A DNA stretch of 64,000 nucleotides from DASSFG01 sp035547915 (GTDB lineage Bacteria; Planctomycetota; Planctomycetia; Pirellulales; JAICIG01). A program made the position numbers and the translations under genes. The notes below the pieces were generated by a model that saw nothing but the letters and a program-made list of their open reading frames with translations, had not been told where the DNA came from and did not search any database. Positions 35,447 to 43,700 of this stretch are shown here, piece after piece (the stretch's first letter is position 1; each line of letters starts with the position of its first letter). The DNA lies in NCBI GenBank assembly GCA_035547915.1, contig DASZTS010000144.1:1-64000 (forward strand). The letters run 5' to 3'.

Positions 35447-38326
35447 TCAGTCGACATAGACGAACTCATTCAACAGGAACAACGATCGCACGTAGCTTCG
35501 CCAGGCGAACGGCGCAACACGATCGGCCGGGGTGCCCGCTTGCTTGAGCGCTAACTGTGCACTCTCCAAAAAGCCCATCGCTCGTGCCGCTTCGTCGTCC
35601 GTGGGCGGTCGCGAGAACAACAACTGGTAGGCCCGGTCGACCCGCGCCCTATCGTCCGGCCGCTCTCCGACGAGCCGTTCGGCCACTCGTTCGGCCTGCT
35701 GATGCACGCGTTCGTTGTTCAAAAAGAAGAGCGACTGCAAGGGCGTGGTGGTCGCCATGCGCCGGGGCGTGCTGAAACTCGGATCGGCCCCATCAAAGAT
35801 CGCCAGGTAGGGATGCCGTTGGGTCCGCTGAGTCATGAGGTAGACGCTGCGGTGGTTCGTCTCGTAGACGGCCTTGAACGGATTGTGCTGCGTGTAATTC
35901 CATTCCGTGCTCGACGGGAACGGATGCGGGCCGGCGGGCGAGAGATCCAGATTCTGCCCCAGGACGAGCAGCGTATCGCGGATCGACTCGGCATCGAGCC
36001 GATGACGCCGAAAGCCCGACAACAGATCGTTGCCCGGATCGGCGGCCACCGACGCGGGGTCGTGCAACGTGGCCAACCGATAGGTGTGCGAGACCATCAT
36101 GAGCCGGTGCATCGCCTTGATCGACCAGCCCGCTGCGACGAAACGCCGGGCCAACCAATCGAGCAGTTCGGGATGCGTGGGCGGCTTGCCCTGCTTGCCG
36201 AAATCGTTGGCGGTGGAGACGAGTCCCTGGCCGAAATGATACTGCCAGATGCGGTTGACCATCACCCGTGCCGTGAGCGGGTTCTGCGGATCGGCGATCC
36301 ATCTGGCCAGGCTCGATCGCCCGCTCGTCGGATCGTCGGCCGCCAGCGCATCGCCGCCCAACGCCAGCGGGAAACGGCGCGGAACCTCCGGCCCGGTCTT
36401 GTTCGGATCGCCCTTGTATTGCACGCGCACGTTGCCGATCTTGCCCGCTTCGGCCACGGCGTAGGCCCACGGCAGATCGGCCAGGGTCTTACCATGTTTC
36501 GTCGCGGCGTCGCGGGCTCGATTGATTTGTTCATTGAGCTTGTCTTTCTCTTCCTTCGTCGCCGCTCCGTCGCGAAGTTTTTCCAGCCGCTTCACTTCGG
36601 CATCCAGCTCGGCTTGGCGCTGCTGGTGCGCTTCGTTCGCCCGCTGGAGTTGATCGGCCGCCGCCAGCGGCACGAGATCGCGCTGTTTCTGTTCCAGTTC
36701 GATGCCGGGCCATGGGTAGCGCGTGCTGTGGAAGATGCCGTACAGGCCGTAGTAGTCTTCCGTGGTGATAGGGTCGAATTTGTGGTCGTGGCAGCGGGCG
36801 CAATTCAACGTCAGCCCCAGGAAGGCACGCCCCAGATTGTCGATCGTGTCCTCGATCGTCAGGTGCTGCGGGTAGTCGTCGACGCGCGAACCGAATCGCC
36901 GCGCGTTGGCGATATAACCGGTGGCGATCGTCCGTTGTCGCCGCTCTTCGTCGTCGGCACTCGGCATCAGGTCGCCCGCCAACTGTTCGCAGACGAACTG
37001 GTCGTAAGGCAGGTCGCGATTGAAGGCATTGATGACCCAATCGCGATACAGATACATCTGCGGTATCGGGAAATCGGAGTTGTCTCCCGCCGTGTCGGCA
37101 TACCGCACCACATCGAGCCAATGACGGCCCCAACGCTCACCGTAGCGGGGCGACTCGAGCAACCGATCGACAACCTTCGCAAAGGCATCGGGCGAGCCGT
37201 CGGCCAAGAAGGAATCGACTTCCTCGGGCGTCGGCGGCAAGCCGATGAGATCGTAGGTCGCGCGCCGGATGAGCGTGCGTTTGTCGGCGTCGCCGATCGG
37301 ATGCAGGTTGTGCTCCTCCAGCCCGGCCAGGATGAAACGATCGACGTCGCCGGTGGGCCACGCCGCGTCGGCCACCTGTGGAATCGCCACCTCGGCGACC
37401 GGCTTGAGCGACCAGAACTCGCGGCCTTGCCCGACGTCGACCGTCTTCTTGTGCGTTCGCGCGACGGATTGCCGACGCGGGTCGGGCGCGCCCATCTTGA
37501 TCCAAGCTTCCAGGTCGGCGATCTTCTCCGCCGGCAGCTTCGCCTCGGGCGGCATCTGCAAGTCGGGGTTGTTGTAGCGGACGGCCTTGATCAGCAGGCT
37601 CTGGTCGGCATTGCCGGGTAAGACCGCCGGACCGCTGTAGCCGCCGCGCCGCAGGCCGAGCCGCGAATCGACCAGCAGCTCGCCTTGCACTTCGTCGGCC
37701 GTGGCGCTGTGGCATTGGTAGCAATGTTCGACCAACAGCGGCCGAATGCGTTTCTCGAAGAAGGCGACCGCGGCGGGGTCCGTCTCGGCCGCGCCGGGTC
37801 CGTCGTATTCGCCCCGCCAGATCTCGATGCCCGAGAAATTGGCCGCTCCTCCCTGGCTCGTGAGCGACAGCGCGCCGTCGACGCAGTCGACGATCCACGG
37901 GCCGAGCTTGTCCCAGTGACCCATCGTGCCGCTGTTGTAATTGGCGGCCACCGTGCGGCCGTTGAGGGCGATGCTGAACGTTTCCGCGTCGTTGTCTTCC
38001 CAGACGTACAGGAAGACCGAGTAGGTGCCGGGCGGAAGGTCGATAAGCCGGACGTTGTTGCGTCCGCCGCCCCAACGGCTCGAGCGGATCATCTTCGCCC
38101 GTTCGTCATCCGTCGCGGGAACCAGAACGACCTGCTGGTTTTCGAACGCCATATCGCTTGACTGATAATGCGGCGATTCACGGCCCTCCCACGGATGGCC
38201 GTCGATGACGACCGGCGGGCCGTTCAGATTGAGACCGCGAAAGAACGAGGCCGCGTCCTCCTCACCTCGCGCGGCCCGGCTCAGACCCGCCAACAAGGCC
38301 ACGATGAAGAACAGGCGGGTGGACAT
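35447..38326 (-). CDS. DUF1549/DUF1553 planctomycete cytochrome protein
   Basis: 959 residues. Signal peptide MSTRLFFIVALLAGLSRAAR. A haem-binding CYQCHS motif (PSCyt1-type domain, about 215-265) with the axial-ligand region DLQMPPEAKLPAEKIADLEA. Then DUF1549 (PTGDVDRFILAGLEEH, RATYDLIGLPPTPEE, RYGERWGRHWLDVVRYADT), a coiled-coil insert (about 560-610), and DUF1553 (LARWIADPQNPLTARVMVNR, WQYHFGQGLVSTANDFGKQG, SIRDTLLVLGQNLD). Proposed to work with the adjacent DUF1501 protein in degrading complex substrates; this is inference from context. Confidence 0.92.
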   Translation of the reverse strand: MSTRLFFIVALLAGLSRAARGEEDAASFFRGLNLNGPPVVIDGHPWEGRESPHYQSSDMAFENQQVVLVPATDDERAKMIRSSRWGGGRNNVRLIDLPPGTYSVFLYVWEDNDAETFSIALNGRTVAANYNSGTMGHWDKLGPWIVDCVDGALSLTSQGGAANFSGIEIWRGEYDGPGAAETDPAAVAFFEKRIRPLLVEHCYQCHSATADEVQGELLVDSRLGLRRGGYSGPAVLPGNADQSLLIKAVRYNNPDLQMPPEAKLPAEKIADLEAWIKMGAPDPRRQSVARTHKKTVDVGQGREFWSLKPVAEVAIPQVADAAWPTGDVDRFILAGLEEHNLHPIGDADKRTLIRRATYDLIGLPPTPEEVDSFLADGSPDAFAKVVDRLLESPRYGERWGRHWLDVVRYADTAGDNSDFPIPQMYLYRDWVINAFNRDLPYDQFVCEQLAGDLMPSADDEERRQRTIATGYIANARRFGSRVDDYPQHLTIEDTIDNLGRAFLGLTLNCARCHDHKFDPITTEDYYGLYGIFHSTRYPWPGIELEQKQRDLVPLAAADQLQRANEAHQQRQAELDAEVKRLEKLRDGAATKEEKDKLNEQINRARDAATKHGKTLADLPWAYAVAEAGKIGNVRVQYKGDPNKTGPEVPRRFPLALGGDALAADDPTSGRSSLARWIADPQNPLTARVMVNRIWQYHFGQGLVSTANDFGKQGKPPTHPELLDWLARRFVAAGWSIKAMHRLMMVSHTYRLATLHDPASVAADPGNDLLSGFRRHRLDAESIRDTLLVLGQNLDLSPAGPHPFPSSTEWNYTQHNPFKAVYETNHRSVYLMTQRTQRHPYLAIFDGADPSFSTPRRMATTTPLQSLFFLNNERVHQQAERVAERLVGERPDDRARVDRAYQLLFSRPPTDDEAARAMGFLESAQLALKQAGTPADRVAPFAWRSYVRSLFLLNEFVYVD

Positions 38327-38419
38327 AGCGAAGATGCGTTGCTGCCGGAATCGATCCCTTGCCACAGTCCCATTCTGAGCCATCGCCTCGGCCGGCCTAG
38401 GTCAAATCGCGTAAATCTT

Positions 38420-38449
38420 TTGTCATCTGGCGACAGCTTGGGTGATAAT
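38420..38449 (+). promoter_or_regulatory. Candidate promoter of the XylR-type regulator
   Basis: TTGTCA (38420-38425), 18 bases, GATAAT (38444-38449). A start near 38456 supports the ATG at 38508 rather than the one at 38442, which would lie upstream of transcription start. Confidence 0.45.
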
Positions 38450-38507
38450 GGCGTGCACGCTCTCCCTGCAACCAATCCAACCACCGCCCGAGGCGCGCCG
38501 AAACGGC

Positions 38508-39764
38508 ATGAAGAGTACGCTCGCACAGAACCGGCCCCGTCTACGGGCTGCTGCCGATCAGACTTCGAGCGGGCCGCCTCGCTCGTCCGACGCGCAGGGG
38601 CTGGTGCGTATCGGCTTGGTCTTCGGCTACGGACTCGGCTTCTACCGCGATATCTTGCACGGCGTCAAAGCGTTCGCCGCCGACCAGCCGCATTGGGTGT
38701 TCACGCCGATCGCGCCCGATTGTCGAGCCTTCGAATCGCCGCGGGTGAAGAAACAACACGGCTTCATCGCGCACGTCTTCACCAAGACCGTCGCCGACGC
38801 ACTCAGGCGCCTGCGCCGTCCCGTGGTCAACGTGTCGGGCGTGTTGCCCGAAGTGGCTTTTCCGCGGGTGGTGGTGGATCATGATGCGGTCGGCCGGATG
38901 GCAGCCCAACATCTGCTCGATCGCGGTGTGCGGCATTTCGCGTTCGTCGGGTTCCCGCACCACGCTTTCTCACTGGGAAGGGAAGTCGGCTTCGTCGACG
39001 AGTTGGTGCAGGCCGGTCACCGTGCCGACGTCTTTCACGATCGCATGCAACGGCTGGGCGATCCCACGGGCCAGTGGCGCTGGAACGAATCGCTGCTGGC
39101 CTGGTTGCAAACGCTGCCGAGGCCGCTGGGCCTCTTCGCCAGCAACGACAGCCAAGGTGTGCAATTGTCGGAATACTGCCGGCACCTGGGGCTCGCGGTA
39201 CCCGACGAAGTGGCGATTGTCGGCGTGGACGACGACGACTTGTTGTGCGACCTGGCACGGCCGTCGCTCTCCAGTGTCGCGTTGCCCGGCGAGCGGATCG
39301 GTCTCGAGGCGGCCAAGATGCTACAGCAAATCCTCACAGGCGAGCGCTTGCCGGAACCGCGGCTGGTGCTGCCGCCGGTGCGGGTAGTGGTTCGGGCGTC
39401 GTCCGACATCCAGGCCCTGCCCGATGCCGACGTGGCAACCGCCGTGCGTTACATCCGCGATCATGCCGGCGAGCCGATCGACGTCCGCGACCTGTTGGCC
39501 GCCATCCCGGTCTCGCGGCGTTCGCTGGAACGGCGCTTCCGCCGCCACCTGCAACGTGGCATCTGGGAAGAGATCCGCCGCGCCCATCTCGAACGTGCGA
39601 AGATGCTACTCGTCGACACCGAGTTGCCGATGTCGGTCGTCGCCCAGCGGTCGGGCTTCACCGACTCGCGGCAGCTCTCCATCGTCTTCCGCCAGGCGAC
39701 CGGCGGCACACCGACCGAGTTTCGTCGGCAGCAGCGCGTTCGAGGCTACGGCGCTCGACATTAA
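38508..39764 (+). CDS. XylR/AraC-family transcriptional regulator
   Basis: 418 residues. N-terminal ligand-binding domain of LacI/periplasmic-binding type (VRIGLVFGYGLGFYRDILHG, RHFAFVGFPHHAFSLGREVG, EVAIVGVDDDDLLCDLARPS) fused to a C-terminal AraC DNA-binding domain with two helix-turn-helices (IDVRDLLAAIPVSRRSLERR, MSVVAQRSGFTDSRQLSIVF). This XylR-type layout is common in planctomycetes, where it typically controls sugar or polysaccharide use. It is divergent from the DUF1549/DUF1501 pair and so may regulate it. Confidence 0.9.
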   Translation: MKSTLAQNRPRLRAAADQTSSGPPRSSDAQGLVRIGLVFGYGLGFYRDILHGVKAFAADQPHWVFTPIAPDCRAFESPRVKKQHGFIAHVFTKTVADALRRLRRPVVNVSGVLPEVAFPRVVVDHDAVGRMAAQHLLDRGVRHFAFVGFPHHAFSLGREVGFVDELVQAGHRADVFHDRMQRLGDPTGQWRWNESLLAWLQTLPRPLGLFASNDSQGVQLSEYCRHLGLAVPDEVAIVGVDDDDLLCDLARPSLSSVALPGERIGLEAAKMLQQILTGERLPEPRLVLPPVRVVVRASSDIQALPDADVATAVRYIRDHAGEPIDVRDLLAAIPVSRRSLERRFRRHLQRGIWEEIRRAHLERAKMLLVDTELPMSVVAQRSGFTDSRQLSIVFRQATGGTPTEFRRQQRVRGYGARH

Positions 39765-39799
39765 GGGCCTGAACGAAATCGGCGAAAGGCGGCAGTGAT

Positions 39800-39868
39800 A
39801 CCTGTCTCCCGAATCAAAGCGAAACCGTAAGAATTAGTCGGTTTTATTGAGGTGCTCGGGACGTGGGC
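39800..39868 (-). terminator. R3 hairpin element after tiny membrane gene
   Basis: Reverse strand: CCCGAGCACCTCAATAAAACC, then GACTAATTCTTACGGTTTCGC. Begins about 10 bases after the stop of the gene at 39876, as at 13240, and folds AAAACCG/CGGTTT. Confidence 0.7.
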
Positions 39869-39875
39869 CGAGCCA

Positions 39876-40181
39876 CTAGCGAGACGATTCCGCGACTTGC
39901 CTACTGACAGACCAGTCCGCATACCAAGCGATTGCTCCTGTAATCACGACCCGGCCGGCGAAGAAAGCCGCCACTAGCAGCGCGGTCACCAGCAACGCGC
40001 GGAGCGTGAGTGGTGGCCGAGACATTATTCGCGGCTCAAACCACCACATCAACGAGTTGAGCTGCACACCGATGATGGCGACTTTTGCGACGACGGGTAG
40101 CTTGACCCAAATCGCGCTCGCAACGGCGACCGCCAACATCAGCACCAACAACGCGCGGAGGGTGAACTGCGGGCGAGGCAT
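39876..40181 (-). CDS. Tiny membrane protein, in-frame fusion of two family units
   Basis: 101 residues with two family N-termini in one frame: MPRPQFTLRALLVLMLAVAV at residue 1 and MSRPPLTLRALLVTALLVAA at residue 53 (genomic 40025), each with its own helix. The first half shares WVKLP..VAIIG with the protein at 197-451. Elsewhere these units are separate genes a few bases apart, so here either two genes fused or a second start is used. Followed by an R3 hairpin. Function unknown. Confidence 0.68.
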   Translation of the reverse strand: MPRPQFTLRALLVLMLAVAVASAIWVKLPVVAKVAIIGVQLNSLMWWFEPRIMSRPPLTLRALLVTALLVAAFFAGRVVITGAIAWYADWSVSRQVAESSR

Positions 40182-40185
40182 GGGA

Positions 40186-40554
40186 TCAATCGCTCCGGGC
40201 GGTCACGCAGTCGGCTGCGTCGATGACGACGTAGGGGAGCCGCTCGCGGCGAATTCGGCCCCATGACCATCCATCGCACTCAGGATGCACGGTCCTGAAT
40301 GCTCGCCGATTGGCCAATGTCTCGAACCAACGCCGGCCGTCCCGTCTCACGGCGCCTCGTCTAGCCAGCGTTCTGCCTCTTCGACCCAGACATGGACCTT
40401 GTCGGCCTTCTTGTTGCATTCTCGCACCCATGCGTGCTTGCCGCCACCGACCATCGAGACTAGCGGTGACATCCGCATGCCAGCGAGCCACGAGGGCGCT
40501 CACTGTCACGATGACCGGCAACTTGACGAGGGAGAATTGCAGTCGGTGTTTCAT
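40186..40554 (-). CDS. Tiny membrane protein, possibly frame-damaged
   Basis: 122 residues. Begins MKHRLQFSLVKLPVIVTVSA then LVARWHADVTASL, matching the WHAD of the protein at 49999. The ATG is the last three bases of a reverse R2 leader. The middle (about 40-75) has an implausible Arg/Gly-rich composition, while another frame there reads a plausible MVGGGKHAWVRECNKKADKV and EEAERWLDEAP; the end (YVVIDAADCVTARSD) is back in the first frame. Two compensating frameshifts are possible. Confidence 0.5.
   Translation of the reverse strand: MKHRLQFSLVKLPVIVTVSALVARWHADVTASLDGRWRQARMGARMQQEGRQGPCLGRRGRTLARRGAVRRDGRRWFETLANRRAFRTVHPECDGWSWGRIRRERLPYVVIDAADCVTARSD
40199..40222. repeat. 24-bp repeat shared with 11382-11405
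   Basis: GCGGTCACGCAGTCGGCTGC followed by GTCG; on the reverse strand it codes DAADCVTAR at the end of the gene at 40186. Confidence 0.7.
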
Positions 40555-40592
40555 TAGACCGCGCCAGAGAGGCCGGGTGAAGTTCGGGGAAC
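40552..40592 (-). repeat. R2 leader repeat, copy 3 (diverged)
   Basis: Reverse strand GTTCCCCGAACTTCACCCGG, then CCTCTCTGGCGCGGTCTAATG. The 3' 18 bases are identical to the other two copies. Here the terminal ATG is the start codon of the gene itself. Confidence 0.75.
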
Positions 40593-40652
40593 ATCTAACC
40601 CAGAATTCCCTTTGACGCTCCCTTCCCTGATCGCTTGCGACCATGGGGAGCG

Positions 40653-40681
40653 TTGGAGCCTTCCCAGCGCGGCTATATAAT
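40653..40681 (+). promoter_or_regulatory. Promoter of the kinase gene
   Basis: TTGGAG (40653-40658), a 17-base spacer and a perfect TATAAT (40676-40681), about 87 bases before the kinase start codon. The best sigma70-type match noticed in the window. Confidence 0.6.
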
Positions 40682-40767
40682 CGATTGCACACTCTGAGTG
40701 TACCAGGCCCCCCCGGAACGGCGACTTTCCAGGCGACTTGTGGTAAATCGTCGCTGAACAAGCACGT

Positions 40768-43700
40768 ATGGCCGACGACTCGTTGCAAACGACGCCTGTT
40801 ACGCGAATCGATCCGCTCTGCCGGCAGTTCGAAGCGAGTTGGCGGCGCGGCGAAAAGCCGAGCATCGAGCTTGTCTTGGCGCAGGTTCCGGCCGTCGACC
40901 GTGGGCCGCTCTTCGCCGAGTTGTTGCGCATCGAATTGGCGCTGCGGCAAGAGTCGGGCGAGTCGCCGCGCGCGTGGGACTACAGCGACAGGTTTCCAGA
41001 GCATGCTGCCCGGATCGCGGAGGTGATGTCGCAGAGCACCATCCTGCCGCAGGATTCGGCGACCGGAACGCTCGGTTGGCAGGCAGACAAGGCGGCGCGC
41101 GATCTGCCGGAGATTCCCGGTTACGCGATCGTAGGGCGCGTCGGACGCGGCGGCATGGGCGAGGTGCTCGAAGCGCGACATCTGGCCCTCGGCCGGTCGG
41201 TGGCCATCAAGTTGCCGCTCGCCGAGCAGGGGGTCTCGACGAGCGAGCGTGAGCGGTTCGTGCGCGAGGCGCAGGCCGCTGCCCGTTTGCGGCACCCGCA
41301 CATCTGCACCGTCTACGAGATCGGCGAAGTATCGGGCAGGCCCTATATCGCCATGGATTTCGTGCGCGGGCAGACGCTCAGGCCATGGCGCGAGGAGCGA
41401 CAGCCGAACGCGCGCCAGGTGGCGGAGGTCATGGCACTGCTGAGCCGAGCCGTAGGTTATGCCCACGAGCAAGGCATCATCCATCGCGACATCAAGCCCA
41501 CCAACGTGATGGTCGATGCCGCCACCGGTTCGCCCATGTTGATGGACTTCGGCCTGGCCAAGCAATTGGCCGACGACGCGGGCGGTCTGACCTTTTCGGG
41601 CCAGATCCTGGGCACGCCGGCTTACATGTCGCCGGAGCAGGCGGCCGGGCGCGTCGACGAAGTCGGTCCGCCGGCCGACATCTATGCGTTGGGCGCGGTG
41701 CTCTACGAGATGCTCTGCGGACGTCCACCATTCGACGGTGCCGTGGGCGAGGTGCTGTCGCGGATCCAGACCACCGAACCACCCGCACCCAGAACGGTGA
41801 GCGTCAAGACGCACCGTGACCTGGAGACGATCTGCCTCAAGGCGATGGCGAAGATCCCGGCGGCGCGCTACGCATCGGCGACGGCGCTCGCCGAAGACCT
41901 CGAACGCTTCAGCGCCGGCGAACCGATCCTGGCACGCCGCACCCCGATGATCGTCCGCGGCTACCGCGCCGCGCGTCGCAACCCGACGACCGTCGCTCTG
42001 ACCGTCGCGGTGCTGTTGGCACTTGCCGCGCTGGGCGTTCTCTCGCGCCGCACGAGCGGCATCTTCGAGGTCGGCCGCTTGACGCGGGCCTTCGAGGCCG
42101 GCCTCGACGAGCCCGATTTCGACGACGAGCACGTCGCCCACATGGAGTCGTTGATCGATCGACTGGCCGTCATCGCGCCCGACGACGCGGCGCCCGCCAG
42201 AAGACGACTGCACGAACGGTACGCAGGCCTCTATTACGATCTCTTGCAACGGCAGACGCTCGAACCGGAGTTGGAAGAGCGTGTGCTGCACGCCGCCGAT
42301 CTGCTGCGCGGCCGAGCGCCCGATCTGGCGACGGAGTTGACGCACAGGCTCGAGCAACGGCGACAGATCTGGGACCTGGTCGCTGAGGTGAAGGGCGACA
42401 CGCCACCGGATGCCGTGTTCCCGGCGGGCACCGCCGCGCGCCAAGGCGCTCGGCTCGTTCCGGTGGCCGACTCCGGAGATGTCTCGCAGCCGGTGAAGGT
42501 GCTGACATCGGCCCAGACCCGCGGCGCGGTCGAAGTCGAGGCCACGTTCGACGCCGGCTGGGAGGAAGCCGGGCGGGTCGGCGTCGTGCTGAGCGCGACC
42601 TCCGGACACACGGCGCCGATCGTCTCAGTTGCCTTTTCACCAGACGGCTCCCGTTTGGCCACGGGCGGCCTCGATTCCTCGGCGAAGGTCTGGGATTGGC
42701 GCACCGGGTCGGTCGTCACGACGCTGCGCGCGCCCGGCGGCGGGATGCGCGACGTGGCCGTTTCGCGCGATGGGCTGCTCTTGGCCGGGGCCTGCTTCGA
42801 CTTGAAGCTCTGGGACATCGGGCACTCGACCCCCATCGCAAACCCCTGCCCCGGCCGGGCCGCGGTCCAGGTGGCCTTGCCGCCGGATCGCCAGGTGCTG
42901 ATACTGGCCGACCCGCGCGGGGAGGTGACGACGGTCGATCTCGTCTCCAAGACGGCCAGCACGACGATGCCGGCGCGTGCGAACACCGTGCTGCCGGTGT
43001 TGGCGGCCGACGGCCGGTCGCTGGCCATCAGTCTGGAAGACGGCACCGTCGAGATCTGGGAGGTCGCGACCGGCCAGCGGTTAGGCACGCTGGCCGGCAG
43101 CAGCCCTGCCGCGTACCTCGCCCTTTCGCCGGACGGCAGGCGCGGGGCCGTGGTCTTCAAGAACCGCCCCAACGCGGCGCAACTGTTCGATGGCCGTGCG
43201 GCCGCCGGCCGCCAGATCGTCCTCAAGGGCGACATCTCGTCGCTCGCGTTTTCAAACCAAGGGAACTCGCTCGCCATCGCCGACTGGGGAGGAGGTGTCC
43301 GTGTCTGGGACGCCGAGAGCGGCGAGCTGAAGACGGTGTTGGGGACGGACGGGAATTACGCCGGGCAGATGCAGTCGCTGGCGTTTGCGCCGGACGACTC
43401 GCTGCTCGCCGGCGGTTCGGTGCAAGCCGCGACGAAGATATGGGACGTGCGGCTCGCGACCGAGCGTTGCGCCTTGGCGGACTCGAACTATACGTTTCGC
43501 CTGACGGTGCCCGACAGACCGGCGGGCCAGGAGACCGCCGGGGCGCTGCCAACGACTCTCCGTCAGGCCCGACAGTCGACAGGTGCCTTCTTGCTGGAGG
43601 TCCTCCGCGACGGCGTCCGGCTCAGCGACCGGTCGATTTCGGCCGGACAGGTGCCGGCGGGCGACCTGCGCATCGTCGCGACACGTCAGGAAGACCGCCT

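Noticed and set aside
40186..42609. An 807-codon reverse frame through the kinase
   Set aside because: Most is the antisense of the kinase; only the last 122 codons resemble a gene, kept separately from 40554.
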